In this document: one piece after another, positions 41,417-50,508 of the stretch
Layout: each line of letters opens with the position of its first letter
Numbering within the stretch: the first letter of the stretch is position 1
Source of the DNA: Streptomyces sp. Tue6028
Lineage (GTDB): Bacteria > Actinomycetota > Actinomycetes > Streptomycetales > Streptomycetaceae
DNA: 64,000 bases
NCBI RefSeq assembly: GCF_002300165.1
Contig: NZ_MLCE01000023.1
Location: forward strand, 186,001 to 250,000
Direction of reading: 5' to 3'
Notes under the pieces: generated by a model
Told to the model about the DNA's origin: nothing
Seen by the model: only the letters and a program-made list of their open reading frames with translations
Databases searched by the model: none
Translations under genes and position numbers: made by a program

Positions 41417-42928
41417 ATGGCCGGACAGCAGGCAGAACAGACCATCCACGTGGGCGGCGAATGGCGCGACGCCGTCTCCCGCGCCACCCGGGAGATCCTC
41501 GATCCCGCCGATGCCAAGCCGTTCGCCGTGGTCGCGGAGGGTGACGAGCGGGATGCGGACGCGGCCGTCGAGGCGGCCCGCCGCGCCTTCGACGAGGGCC
41601 CCTGGCCCCGTACCCCCACCGCCGACCGGGCCGCCCTGCTCCGTCGCGTCGCCGACCTCCTGGTGCGCGACCGCGAGGAGCTCGGGCTGCTCGAGAGCCG
41701 TGACGCGGGCAAGACCGTCGAGGAGGGCCGCGTCGACATCGACTGCGTCGCCGACGCCTTCCGCTACTTCGCCGATCTCGTCGTGGGCGAGGGCGGCGGG
41801 CGGGTCGTGGACGCCGGGACCGACGAGGTCCACAGCGTCGTCGTGCACGAGCCGGTCGGCGTGTGCACGATGATCACCCCCTGGAACTACCCGCTGCTCC
41901 AGGCCAGTTGGAAGATCGCCCCCGCGCTCGCCGCCGGGAACACCTTCGTCGTCAAGCCGAGCGAGATCACCCCGCTGACGACCGTCGCCCTGATCCGGCT
42001 GCTCGCCGAGGCCGGACTCCCGGCCGGCGTCGCCAACATCGTCACCGGACCCGGCCAGAGCGTCGGCGCGCGCCTCGCCGAGCACCCCGGCGTCGACCTC
42101 GTCTCCTTCACCGGCGGGCTCGTCAGCGGGACCAAGGTGGGCCAGGCCGCCGCGGCGGGCGTCAAGAAGGTCGCCCTGGAGCTGGGCGGCAAGAACCCGA
42201 ACGTCGTCTTCGCCGACGCCTGCGCGACCGAGGAGGGTTTCGACACCGCGGTCGATCAGGCCCTCAACGCCGCCTTCATCCACAGCGGCCAGGTCTGCTC
42301 GGCCGGTTCGCGGCTCATCGTCGAGGAATCGGTCCGCGAGCGGTTCGTGGCCGAACTCGCCCGCCGGGCCGCCCGGATCAGGCTCGGCCGCGGCACCGAG
42401 GACGGCGTCGAGTGCGGCCCGCTCGTCTCCGAGCAGCAGCGCGAGAAGACGGAGGCGTACGTCGCCTCCGCGCTCGCCGAGGGGGCGGTGCTGCGCTCCG
42501 GCGGCAAGCGGCCCGAGCCGTCCGACGTGCGGCCCGCCGCCGGCTACTTCTACGAGCCGACCGTCCTCGACCAGTGCCACCGGGACATGAAGGTCGTCCG
42601 CGAGGAGGTGTTCGGACCCGTCCTGACGGTGGAGACCTTCCGCACCGAGGACGAGGCCGTCGCCCTCGCCAACGACACCGAGTACGGGCTCGCCGGCGCC
42701 GTCTGGACCGCCGACGCGGGCCGCGCCCGGCGCGTCGCCGGACGGCTGCGGCACGGCACCGTCTGGATCAACGACTTCCACCCCTACCTCCCACAGGCGG
42801 AGTGGGGCGGTTTCGGAAAGAGCGGTGTGGGGCGCGAACTCGGCCCGGCCGGTCTCGCCGAGTACCGCGAGACCAAGCACGTGTACCAGAACCTGGCGCC
42901 CAAGCCGGTCCGCTGGTTCGCGGGCTGA
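41417..42928 (+). CDS. betB: Betaine-aldehyde dehydrogenase-type ALDH
   Basis: From ATG 41417 (GGAACGGAAGG ahead) the product has 503 residues; ATG 41387 would add ten. NAD-site residues are Asn157 in TPWNYP and Lys180 in VKPSE. The catalytic pair is Glu255 in LELGGKNP and Cys294 in HSGQVCSAGSR. FTGGLVSGTKV is the betaine-aldehyde type of the usual FTGSTE. It should oxidise betaine aldehyde to glycine betaine. First of five genes with a GMC oxidoreductase and an ABC transporter. Confidence 0.9.
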   Translation: MAGQQAEQTIHVGGEWRDAVSRATREILDPADAKPFAVVAEGDERDADAAVEAARRAFDEGPWPRTPTADRAALLRRVADLLVRDREELGLLESRDAGKTVEEGRVDIDCVADAFRYFADLVVGEGGGRVVDAGTDEVHSVVVHEPVGVCTMITPWNYPLLQASWKIAPALAAGNTFVVKPSEITPLTTVALIRLLAEAGLPAGVANIVTGPGQSVGARLAEHPGVDLVSFTGGLVSGTKVGQAAAAGVKKVALELGGKNPNVVFADACATEEGFDTAVDQALNAAFIHSGQVCSAGSRLIVEESVRERFVAELARRAARIRLGRGTEDGVECGPLVSEQQREKTEAYVASALAEGAVLRSGGKRPEPSDVRPAAGYFYEPTVLDQCHRDMKVVREEVFGPVLTVETFRTEDEAVALANDTEYGLAGAVWTADAGRARRVAGRLRHGTVWINDFHPYLPQAEWGGFGKSGVGRELGPAGLAEYRETKHVYQNLAPKPVRWFAG

Positions 42929-43005
42929 CACCGGTCCCCGCCCGGACCGGCCGCGGTCCGGCCCCCGACGCAACCCCCACCACCCGCACCCTGGAGCACG
43001 ACCAC

Positions 43006-44529
43006 ATGCACGAGAACACGTACGACTACGTCGTCATCGGCGGCGGCACGGCGGGCTCCGTGATCGCCTCCCGCCTCACCGAGAACCCCGACGTCACCGT
43101 CGCCGTCATCGAAGGCGGTCCCAGTGACGTGGACCGCGACGACGTCCTCACCCTGCGCCGCTGGATGGGCCTGCTCGGCGGGGAACTCGACTACGACTAC
43201 CCGACGACCCCGCAGCCGCGCGGCAACTCGCACATCCGGCACAGCCGCGCCCGGGTGCTCGGCGGCTGCTCGTCCCACAACACGCTGATCGCGTTCAAGC
43301 CGCTGCCGTCCGACTGGGACGAGTGGGAGGCGTCGGGGGCCGAGGGCTGGGGCGCGGTGCCGATGGAGGCGTACTACGCGCGTCTGCTCAACAACATCGT
43401 CCCGGTCGACGAGAAGGACCGGAACGCCATCGCACGCGACTTCGTCGACGCCGCTCGGACCGCGCTCGGAGTGCCGCGCGTCGAGGGCTTCAACGAGAAG
43501 CCGTTCACCGAGGGCGTCGGCTTCTTCGACCTCGCCTACCACCCCGAGAACAACAAGCGGTCGAGCGCGTCCGTGGCGTACCTGCACCCCGTCATGGACC
43601 AGCGGCCCAATCTGACGATCCTGCTGGAGACCTGGGCGTACCGGCTGGAGCTGGACGGGACTCGCGCGACCGGCGTGCACGTGCGCACCAAGGACGGCGA
43701 GGAGATCCTCGTGAGCGCGCGGAACGAGGTCGTGCTGTGCGCGGGCGCCGTGGACTCGCCGCGGCTGCTGATGCACTCCGGCATCGGGCCGAAGGAGGAC
43801 CTGGAGCGGCTCGGCATACCCGTCGCGCACGACCTGCCCGGGGTCGGCGAGAACCTGCTCGACCACCCCGAGTCGGTCATCGTGTGGGAGACCGACGGCC
43901 CGATCCCCGAGAACTCCGCGATGGACTCCGACGCGGGCCTGTTCGTCCGCCGGGACCCGGAGCACCAGGGACCCGACCTGATGTTCCACTTCTACCAGGT
44001 CCCCTTCACGGACAACCCGGAGCGACTGGGCTACGAACGCCCGGCGCACGGCGTCTCGATGACCCCGAACATCCCCAAGCCGCGCAGCCGCGGCCGGCTG
44101 TACCTCACCAGCGCCGACCCGTCCGTCAAGCCCGCCCTGGACTTCCGCTACTTCACGGACGAGGACGACTACGACGGGCGCACCCTCGTCGACGGCATCA
44201 AGATCGCCCGCGAGATCGCCAAGTCCGAGCCGCTGGCCGGCTGGCTCAAGCGGGAGGTGTGCCCCGGCCCCGGCATCACGGACGACGAGGAGCTCAGCGC
44301 CTACGCCCGCCAGGTCGCGCACACCGTCTACCACCCCGCGGGCACCTGCCGCATGGGTGACCCGGCCGACGAACTCGCCGTCGTGGACCCCGAGCTGCGC
44401 ATCCGCGGCCTCGACGGGATCCGGATCGCCGACGCGTCCGTCTTCCCGACCATGCCCGCCGTGAACCCGATGATCGGGGTGCTCATGGTCGGGGAGAAGT
44501 GCGTCGATCTGATCGGTGGTGGTGAGTGA
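43006..44529 (+). CDS. betA: GMC-family FAD oxidoreductase (probable choline dehydrogenase)
   Basis: The 507-residue protein has the N-terminal FAD fold VIGGGTAGSVIASRL (10-24), the GMC signature LGGCSSHN, the second signature GAVDSPRLLMHSGIGP, and the C-terminal YHPAGTCRMG and NPMIGVLMVGEKCVDLI regions with the catalytic His. Its place between a betaine-aldehyde dehydrogenase and a betaine-type ABC transporter makes choline dehydrogenase the likely activity; another GMC alcohol oxidase is possible. ATG 43006 follows CTGGAGCACGACC. The stop overlaps the next start by one base. Confidence 0.85.
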   Translation: MHENTYDYVVIGGGTAGSVIASRLTENPDVTVAVIEGGPSDVDRDDVLTLRRWMGLLGGELDYDYPTTPQPRGNSHIRHSRARVLGGCSSHNTLIAFKPLPSDWDEWEASGAEGWGAVPMEAYYARLLNNIVPVDEKDRNAIARDFVDAARTALGVPRVEGFNEKPFTEGVGFFDLAYHPENNKRSSASVAYLHPVMDQRPNLTILLETWAYRLELDGTRATGVHVRTKDGEEILVSARNEVVLCAGAVDSPRLLMHSGIGPKEDLERLGIPVAHDLPGVGENLLDHPESVIVWETDGPIPENSAMDSDAGLFVRRDPEHQGPDLMFHFYQVPFTDNPERLGYERPAHGVSMTPNIPKPRSRGRLYLTSADPSVKPALDFRYFTDEDDYDGRTLVDGIKIAREIAKSEPLAGWLKREVCPGPGITDDEELSAYARQVAHTVYHPAGTCRMGDPADELAVVDPELRIRGLDGIRIADASVFPTMPAVNPMIGVLMVGEKCVDLIGGGE

Positions 44530-45752
44530 TGAGTACGGCAACCCTCCAGGAGAACAAGGCCGTCGAGCCCGTCTTCTCCGTGCACAACCTGTGGAAGGTG
44601 TTCGGCCCGAAGGCCGAGCGCGTCCCCGCGGACCCCGAACTCGCCGCACTCGCCCCCGCCGAGCTGCGCTCGCGCACCGGCTGCACGGCCGCCGTCCGCG
44701 ACGTCGGCTTCGACGTCCGCAAGGGCGAGGTCTTCGTCGTCATGGGCCTGTCCGGCTCCGGCAAGTCCACCCTGGTCAGGTGTCTGACGCGGCTCATCGA
44801 ACCGACGTCCGGCAGCCTCGCCATCGACGGCGAGGACGTCCTCGCCATGGACCGGACCCGGCTGCGTGAACTCCGCCGCCACCGCGCCGCGATGGTCTTC
44901 CAGCACTTCGGTCTGCTGCCGCACCGCACGGTCCTCGACAACGTCGCCTACGGCCTGGAGATCCAGGGCGTCGGCAAGGAGGAGCGCCGCGCCAGGGCCG
45001 CGGAGATCGTCACCAAGGTCGGCCTGGAGGGCCTGGAGCAGCGCAGGCCGGGCCAGCTCTCCGGCGGTCAGCAGCAGCGCGTCGGCCTGGCCCGCGCCCT
45101 CGCGGTGGACCCGGAGGTCCTGCTGTTCGACGAGCCGTTCAGCGCGCTCGACCCGCTGATCCGGCGCGACATGCAGGAGGAGGTCGTCCGGCTGCACCGC
45201 GAGGAGGGCCGCACGATGGTCTTCATCACCCACGACCTGAACGAGGCCCTGCGCCTGGGCGACCGGATCGCCCTGATGCGCGACGGCAGGATCGTCCAGC
45301 TCGGCACCCCCGAGGAGATCGTCGGCTCGCCCGCCGACGACTACGTACGGGAGTTCGTCCGGGACGTCCCGCGCGAGCAGGTCGTGACCGTCCGTACCGC
45401 GATGCGGGCGGCGTCCGCGCACGAGACGGGCAGCGGTCCGGCCCTGGCGCCCGACGCGACCGTGTCCCAGGCGATCGAGGCGGTGGCCCGGACCGGCGCC
45501 CCCGCCCGGGTCATGGACGGCGGCCGCTGTCTCGGCGTCGTCGACCACGAGCGCCTGCTCGGTGTCGTCGCCGGGACGCAGTCCGGTGCGGGTGACGCGG
45601 TACAGGCCGAGTCCGGTCGCGCCGACGCCGCCGGGTCCGGCTCCGGCCGGGACAGCGCGGCCGGAAGCGGGTCCGACCTCGGCGCGGCCACCGGAAGCGG
45701 GTCCGACCTCGGCGCCGCCGCCGGAACGGAGCAGGACAAGGAGGTGGTCTGA
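44529..45752 (+). CDS. Glycine betaine/choline ABC transporter ATP-binding protein
   Basis: This 407-residue ProV/OpuAA-type ATPase has Walker A GLSGSGKST (73-81), a VFQHFGLLPHRTV Q-loop, signature LSGGQQQR (177-184) and Walker B LLFDEPFSALDPL. A CBS-like regulatory part follows (~270-345). The last ~60 residues are Gly/Ser/Ala/Asp-rich, including a 10-residue exact-type duplication from a 30-bp tandem repeat. ATG 44529 is in TGATG overlap with the GMC gene and gives one-base overlap with the permease gene. Confidence 0.93.
   Translation: MSTATLQENKAVEPVFSVHNLWKVFGPKAERVPADPELAALAPAELRSRTGCTAAVRDVGFDVRKGEVFVVMGLSGSGKSTLVRCLTRLIEPTSGSLAIDGEDVLAMDRTRLRELRRHRAAMVFQHFGLLPHRTVLDNVAYGLEIQGVGKEERRARAAEIVTKVGLEGLEQRRPGQLSGGQQQRVGLARALAVDPEVLLFDEPFSALDPLIRRDMQEEVVRLHREEGRTMVFITHDLNEALRLGDRIALMRDGRIVQLGTPEEIVGSPADDYVREFVRDVPREQVVTVRTAMRAASAHETGSGPALAPDATVSQAIEAVARTGAPARVMDGGRCLGVVDHERLLGVVAGTQSGAGDAVQAESGRADAAGSGSGRDSAAGSGSDLGAATGSGSDLGAAAGTEQDKEVV
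45661..45720 (+). repeat. 30-bp tandem duplication inside the ABC ATPase gene
   Basis: 45661-45690 and 45691-45720 are nearly identical, encoding GSGSDLGAA twice in a disordered tail. Confidence 0.85.
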
Positions 45753-47695
45753 TGGCCACCGTCACCGCGCCGCTCGCCCCTTCCCGGATCGGCGGACTGC
45801 TCAGACACCGGGCCGTGGGCAAGCTCCTGCTGCTCGCCGTCGCCGCGGCCGTCGTCGTACCCGTCCTCGACTCCCGCTGGGCCAGCGGCACCTGGCCGCA
45901 CGCCCTCACCGTCGACCTCGGCGGGCCGCTCGGCCGGACCAGCGACTGGATCATCGACAACCGCGACAGCCACCCGCTGTTCCTGTACTTCTTCGGGTAC
46001 GTCAGCAACGCCGTCGTCCTGGCCGTGCGCGCCGTCTACCTCGTGCTGCTCGCCGCCGGCTGGGCCGGCGTGACGGCCGTGGCGGCACTCGTCGCCTGGC
46101 GGACCGCCGGTGTACGGCTGGCGCTCGGCACGGCCGCGGCGTTCCTCGCCTGCGGCGTGCTCGGCATGTGGGTGCCCACCATGCAGACACTGGCGCTCAT
46201 GGTGGTCGCCGTCCTCGCGTCCGTGGTCCTGGGCGCACTGCTCGGCCTGGCCGCGGGCCTGTCCGACCGCACGTACCGCGCGCTGCGGCCCGTCCTGGAC
46301 ACCATGCAGGTCCTGCCCGCCTTCGCCTACCTGCTCCCCGTCGTGCTGGTCTTCGGCATCGGCGTCCCCGCGGCCGTGCTCGCCACCGTCGTCTACGCCG
46401 CCCCGCCCATGGCCCGCCTCACCGCGCTCGGGCTGCGCGACGCGGACACCGGCGTGATGGAGGCCGTCGCCTCGCTGGGCGCCACCGCCCGGCAGCGGCT
46501 GACCACCGCCCGGCTCCCGCTGGCCCGCAAGGAGCTCCTGCTCGGCCTCAACCAGACGATCATGATGGCGCTTTCCATGGCCGTCATCGCGTCCGTGATC
46601 GGTGCGGGCGGTCTCGGTGACCGCGTCTACCAGGCCCTCGCCTCCGTCGACGTGGGCGCCGCGCTCGCCGCCGGCATCCCCATCGTGCTGCTCGCCGTCG
46701 TCCTGGACCGGGTCACGGCCGCCGCGGGGGAGCGGCTCGGCGAGTCGGAACGCGCCCTCGCGCCCTGGGCGTACGCCGCGGCCGCCGCCGTGGCCGTCGC
46801 GGTCGTCGGACGCCTCGCCGGCCGTCTCGACTGGCCCGGATCGTGGGTGGTGGGCATCGCCGAGCCCGTGAACCGGGTCGTCGACTGGATGACGAACCAC
46901 CTCTACTCCGGCGTCCCCGTCATCGGGGGCACCGCCGACTGGGCGGGCCACTTCACGACCTGGGTCCTCGACCCGCTCCGGGACGGCCTGCTGTGGCTGC
47001 CCTGGTGGTCGGTCCTGCTGATCGTCGCCGCTCTGGCCTGGCTGATCGGCACCTGGCGCACCGCGCTCACCGCCGTCCTCGCCATGGCCGCGATCGGCGT
47101 GCTGGGCGTGTGGAAGCCGTCCCTGGACACGCTGTCGCAGGTCCTCGCGGCCGTGGCGGTGACCCTGGTGCTGGGCTTCGCCACCGGTATCGCGGCGGCG
47201 CGCAGCGAGCGCGTCGAGCGGCTGCTGCGGCCCGTGCTGGACGTCTTCCAGACCATGCCGCAGTTCGTCTACCTGATCCCGGTGGTGGCGCTGTTCGGCG
47301 TGGGCCGCGCGCCCGCCGTCGCCGCGGCCGTCGTCTACGCCCTGCCCGCCGTGGTCCGCATCACCACCCAGGGGCTGCGCGCGGTGGACCCCGCCGCACT
47401 GGAGTCGGCCCGCTCGATGGGCGCGACCAGCGGTCAGCAACTGCGCCAGGTCCAGCTTCCGCTGGCCCGGCCGGCCCTGCTGCTCGCCGTCAACCAGGGC
47501 GTCGTGCTCGTCCTCGCCGTGGTCATCATCGGCGGTCTCGTCGGCGGTGGAGCGCTCGGCTACGACGTCGTCTTCGGTCTGGCGCAGGGCGACCTGGCGA
47601 CCGGACTGGTCGCCGGCGCCGCGATCGTCTGCCTCGGCCTGATGCTCGACCGGGTGACCCAGCCCACCGAACGCCGCGCGAAGAAGGGAGCGTGA
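45752..47695 (+). CDS. Betaine-type ABC permease with two fused permease domains
   Basis: The 647-residue protein is an internal duplication: residues ~20-335 and ~340-640 each hold a ProW-like unit with a DWxxxH/N start (SDWIIDNRDSH; VDWMTNHLYSG), about six helices and the EAA loop (EAVASLGATARQRLTTARLPLA; ESARSMGATSGQQLRQVQLPLA). Typical ProW is ~280-350 residues and dimerises, so this single chain supplies both halves. It overlaps the ATPase stop by one base and precedes the binding-protein gene. Confidence 0.92.
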   Translation: MATVTAPLAPSRIGGLLRHRAVGKLLLLAVAAAVVVPVLDSRWASGTWPHALTVDLGGPLGRTSDWIIDNRDSHPLFLYFFGYVSNAVVLAVRAVYLVLLAAGWAGVTAVAALVAWRTAGVRLALGTAAAFLACGVLGMWVPTMQTLALMVVAVLASVVLGALLGLAAGLSDRTYRALRPVLDTMQVLPAFAYLLPVVLVFGIGVPAAVLATVVYAAPPMARLTALGLRDADTGVMEAVASLGATARQRLTTARLPLARKELLLGLNQTIMMALSMAVIASVIGAGGLGDRVYQALASVDVGAALAAGIPIVLLAVVLDRVTAAAGERLGESERALAPWAYAAAAAVAVAVVGRLAGRLDWPGSWVVGIAEPVNRVVDWMTNHLYSGVPVIGGTADWAGHFTTWVLDPLRDGLLWLPWWSVLLIVAALAWLIGTWRTALTAVLAMAAIGVLGVWKPSLDTLSQVLAAVAVTLVLGFATGIAAARSERVERLLRPVLDVFQTMPQFVYLIPVVALFGVGRAPAVAAAVVYALPAVVRITTQGLRAVDPAALESARSMGATSGQQLRQVQLPLARPALLLAVNQGVVLVLAVVIIGGLVGGGALGYDVVFGLAQGDLATGLVAGAAIVCLGLMLDRVTQPTERRAKKGA

Positions 47696-47696
47696 C

Positions 47697-48653
47697 ATGC
47701 GATTTCGTACCACCGCCGCGGTGGCGGGCGGATCGGCGCTCCTGCTGCTGACCGGCTGCGGCGCCGCCGACATGACCAAGCAGGCCTCGCCGTTCGCGAA
47801 CGCCCAGGGCACGAAGACGGTCACCCTGTCCGTGCAGTCCTGGGTGGGCGCGCAGGCCAACGTGGCCGTCGCCCAGTACCTGCTGGAGCACGAGATGGGC
47901 TACCGCGTCGACACCGTCCAGGTCGACGAGGTCCCCGCCTGGGACGCGCTCAGCCAGGGCCGCGTCGACGCGATCCTGGAGGACTGGGGCCACCCCGACC
48001 AGGAGAAGCGGTACGTCGACGACAAGAAGACGATCACGAAGGGCGGACAGCTCGGGGTGACCGGGCACATCGGCTGGTACGTCCCGACGTACTTCGCCGA
48101 GCAGCACCCGGACGTGACCGACTGGAAGAACCTCGACAAGTACGCCGACCAGTTGCGTACGGCCGAGAGCGGCGGCAAGGGCCAGCTCCTGGACGGCTCC
48201 CCGTCCTACGTCACCAACGACAAGGCGCTGGTGAACAACCTGAAGCTGAACTACCAGGTGGTGTTCTCGGGTTCCGAGGCGGCGCAGATCACCCAGATCA
48301 AGCAGTTCGCCAAGGAGAAGAAGCCCTTCCTCACCTACTGGTACTCCCCGCAGTGGCTCTTCGAGAAGGTCCCGATGACGGAGGTGAAGCTCCCCGCCTA
48401 CAAGGAGGGCTGCGACGCCGACGCCGCGAAGGTCGCCTGCGCCTATCCGCACACCCCGCTCCAGAAGTACCTCAACACGGACTTCGCGAAGAGCGGCGGC
48501 AAGGCGGCGGACTTCCTGAAGAAGTTCAAGTGGACGACCGAGGACCAGAACGAGGTCTCCCTGATGATCGCCAACGACAAGCTGACGCCCGAGGAGGCGG
48601 CGAAGAAGTGGGTGGGCAGCCACGAGTCGACGTGGCGGGCGTGGCTGCCCTGA
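47697..48653 (+). CDS. Betaine/choline-binding lipoprotein of the ABC transporter
   Basis: This 318-residue protein has a lipoprotein signal peptide with lipobox LTGC (Cys ~19), so it is membrane-anchored outside. The mature part is of the OpuAC/ProX type (VTLSVQSWVGAQANVAVAQYLLEHEMGYRV, aromatic-rich WYVPTYF and YWYSPQWLFEKV) able to cage a quaternary amine. The stop of the permease gene overlaps by no base; ATG 47697 is 1 bp after it. A terminator hairpin follows. Confidence 0.92.
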   Translation: MRFRTTAAVAGGSALLLLTGCGAADMTKQASPFANAQGTKTVTLSVQSWVGAQANVAVAQYLLEHEMGYRVDTVQVDEVPAWDALSQGRVDAILEDWGHPDQEKRYVDDKKTITKGGQLGVTGHIGWYVPTYFAEQHPDVTDWKNLDKYADQLRTAESGGKGQLLDGSPSYVTNDKALVNNLKLNYQVVFSGSEAAQITQIKQFAKEKKPFLTYWYSPQWLFEKVPMTEVKLPAYKEGCDADAAKVACAYPHTPLQKYLNTDFAKSGGKAADFLKKFKWTTEDQNEVSLMIANDKLTPEEAAKKWVGSHESTWRAWLP

Positions 48654-48671
48654 CCCTGCCTGCTTCCGCAG

Positions 48672-48704
48672 CCCCCGCCGCCGGAGTCCCGTCGGCGGCG
48701 GGGG
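48672..48704. terminator. Terminator of the betaine operon
   Basis: CCCCCGCCGCCG pairs perfectly with CGGCGGCGGGGG over a 9-nt loop. It lies 18 bp past the last gene and also faces the end of the opposing gene at 48747. Confidence 0.65.
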
Positions 48705-48770
48705 TCCCGCCCACCGCCGGCGTCCCGCCGACGGTGGGGGTCCTGCCTACCGCCGGAGTTCCGCGGCGAT
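48681..48770. repeat. 18-bp tandem repeat running into a gene end
   Basis: Five units of the form CCGG(A/C)GTCCCGCC(A/G)ACxG sit at 48681, 48699, 48717, 48735 and 48753. They cover the hairpin and the last 24 bp of the opposing gene. Confidence 0.7.
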
Positions 48771-49487
48771 CTCCCCCAGGGCCTGAGCGGTCCGGCGCTG
48801 CAGTCCCGGCCCGAACGTGACGCGGGTGGCGCCCCGTTCGCCGAGCTCCGTGAGCTGCTCGTCGAGCGGGGCGTCGCCGGTCCTGGCGAACACGTTGACG
48901 GGCCCCTCGATCCCGGCGCGCAGCTGGGGGAGTACGTCGACGGGAGCGCCGATGGGGTACACGCAGTCGGCGCCCGCGGCGACGTACAGCGCGGCCCGCT
49001 CGATGGCCCGCTCCGGATCCGGGTCCCCGCACACGAACGTGTCGACCCGGGCGTTGACGAAGAGCCGGTCCCCGGCGGCGGTCCGCACCTCGGCCAGCCA
49101 GTCGGCGTGCCGGGCGGGGTCCTTGAGGACGCCTCCCGCCGAGTCCTCCAGATTGCAGCCGACCGCACCCGTCCCCAGGAGCCGCTCCACCAGTTCCTGG
49201 GGCGGGAGCCCGTAGCCGTCCTCGACGTCCGCGGACACGGGCACGTCGACCGCGCGGACGATCCGAGCGACCGCCGCGAACATCTCCTCGGCGGGCGTCG
49301 ACCCGTCCTCGTACCCGAGGGAGGCGGCGACCCCGGCGCTGGGCGTGGCGAGCGCAGGGAATCCGGCGTCCACGAACACCCGCGCACTGGCCGCGTCCCA
49401 GGGGCCCGGCAGCACCAGCGGGTCACCCGGCGGGCGGCCCAGGTGCAGTGCCCGGAACGTCTCGGCCCTGTCCGTGCCCTGACTCAC
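48747..49487 (-). CDS. Isocitrate lyase / PEP mutase-family enzyme
   Basis: The 246-residue TIM-barrel protein shows LPGPWDAASARVFVDAGFPALATPSAG, the metal-site ADVEDGYG and NLEDS, and VNARVDTF, typical of the PEP mutase/ICL superfamily. It lacks the KKCGH motif of isocitrate lyase, so carboxyphosphonate-type or oxaloacetate-hydrolase-like chemistry is possible. GTG 49487 gives a GTGA overlap with the upstream AhpD-like gene and is preferred to GTG 49490. Confidence 0.85.
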   Translation of the reverse strand: MSQGTDRAETFRALHLGRPPGDPLVLPGPWDAASARVFVDAGFPALATPSAGVAASLGYEDGSTPAEEMFAAVARIVRAVDVPVSADVEDGYGLPPQELVERLLGTGAVGCNLEDSAGGVLKDPARHADWLAEVRTAAGDRLFVNARVDTFVCGDPDPERAIERAALYVAAGADCVYPIGAPVDVLPQLRAGIEGPVNVFARTGDAPLDEQLTELGERGATRVTFGPGLQRRTAQALGEIAAELRR

Positions 49488-49945
49488 CACGCGGTGGCGC
49501 CCGGTGCGATGCGCCGGGTCACCATCAGCCGGTTCCAGCTGTTGATGGCGGTGATCAGGCCGATGAGATGCGCGAGTCCCGCCTCGTCGAAGTGCTCGGC
49601 GGCGCGCTCGTAGACCTCGTCCGGCACGAATCCGTCCGTCAGGACCGTGACGGCGTCGGTCAGGGCGAACGCCGCCCGCTCGCGTGCGCCGAACGCCTCC
49701 TCGGCCTCCTCCCAGGCGTTGAGGAGCTGGATGCGGTCGTCGTCGACCCCGTGCTTGCGGGCGAGTTTCACATGCATGTCGAGACAGAACGCGCAGTGGT
49801 TGAGCTGCGAGGCGCGGATCATGACCATCTCCGCGAGCGCCGGGTCCCCGAGGCCCTTCTTCGCGGCGGCGCTGAGCGCCTGCATCGCGGTCCGCACCTC
49901 GGCGTCGAGGTGGCTCGTCCGGGTGCTCCCGTCCGAGCCCGTCAC
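49484..49945 (-). CDS. AhpD-like carboxymuconolactone decarboxylase family protein (second copy)
   Basis: The 153-residue protein has the AhpD core with redox cysteines Cys51 and Cys54 and His58 in LNHCAFCLDMH. Such proteins are peroxidase or disulfide reductants rather than decarboxylases. It is a paralogue of the gene just upstream; both share RASQLNHCAFCLDMH and LTDGFVPDEVYE. GTG 49945 overlaps the upstream stop (GTGA). Confidence 0.9.
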   Translation of the reverse strand: MTGSDGSTRTSHLDAEVRTAMQALSAAAKKGLGDPALAEMVMIRASQLNHCAFCLDMHVKLARKHGVDDDRIQLLNAWEEAEEAFGARERAAFALTDAVTVLTDGFVPDEVYERAAEHFDEAGLAHLIGLITAINSWNRLMVTRRIAPGATAW

Positions 49946-50460
49946 TTGTACTGTCCGGCCCGGTAGTGTCCGGCCACCAGCCGGCAGGTCACGCCGAACC
50001 GGTTCCAGGCGTTGATCACCGTGATCGCGGCGATCAGCTGGGCCAGTTCGGCCTCCTCGAAGTGCTTGGCGGCCTGCTCGTACACCTCGTCGGGCACGAA
50101 ACCGTCCGTGAGGACCGTGACCGCCTCGGTCAGTTCGAGCGCCGCGACCTCCTTCTGCGTGTAGAAGTGCTTCGACTCCTCCCACGCGCCGAGCTGGATG
50201 ATCCGCTCGACGCTCTCACCCGCGGCGATCGCGTCCTTGGTGTGCATGTCCAGGCAGAAGGCGCAGTGGTTGAGCTGCGAGGCGCGGATCTTCACCAGCT
50301 CCAGGATCACGGGGTCCAGACCCTTCCGGGCCGCCGCGTCGAGCTTGATCATCGCCTTGTACACGTCGGGGGCGAGCTTGGCCCAGTCCAGGCGGGGGGT
50401 GTGCTCGGGAACGTATTCGGTGGTCCGGCCGGTGGTCGTGGTGTCGTCATGCGTCGTCAT
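49942..50460 (-). CDS. AhpD-like carboxymuconolactone decarboxylase family protein (first copy)
   Basis: The 172-residue protein has Cys66, Cys69 and His73 in LNHCAFCLDMH. It starts at ATG 50460 with no ribosome site; TAGTGT lies 8 nt ahead, so a leaderless transcript is likely. It heads a three-gene operon, coupled by GTGA overlaps, with a second AhpD-like protein and a PEP-mutase-like enzyme. The divergent MocR protein is the probable regulator. Confidence 0.9.
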   Translation of the reverse strand: MTTHDDTTTTGRTTEYVPEHTPRLDWAKLAPDVYKAMIKLDAAARKGLDPVILELVKIRASQLNHCAFCLDMHTKDAIAAGESVERIIQLGAWEESKHFYTQKEVAALELTEAVTVLTDGFVPDEVYEQAAKHFEEAELAQLIAAITVINAWNRFGVTCRLVAGHYRAGQYK

Positions 50461-50468
50461 GTGTCCCG

Positions 50469-50474
50469 ACACTA
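50469..50474 (-). promoter_or_regulatory. -10 box of the AhpD operon (leaderless)
   Basis: On the minus strand TAGTGT lies 8 nt before the ATG at 50460. It mirrors the -10 of the divergent MocR gene at exactly the same distance from its own ATG. Confidence 0.45.
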
Positions 50475-50494
50475 CGGGCGGAGTAGCCCAGGAG

Positions 50495-50500
50495 TATGGT
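50495..50500 (+). promoter_or_regulatory. -10 box of the MocR gene (leaderless)
   Basis: TATGGT lies 8 nt before ATG 50509. The following TGGTCCATTTCCATGG contains GGTCC and CCATGG elements that may be the MocR site, so autoregulation is possible. Confidence 0.45.
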
Positions 50501-50508
50501 CCATTTCC

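Noticed and set aside
48747..49487. Isocitrate lyase proper
   Set aside because: Too short and without the KKCGH catalytic motif; belongs to the wider PEP mutase superfamily.
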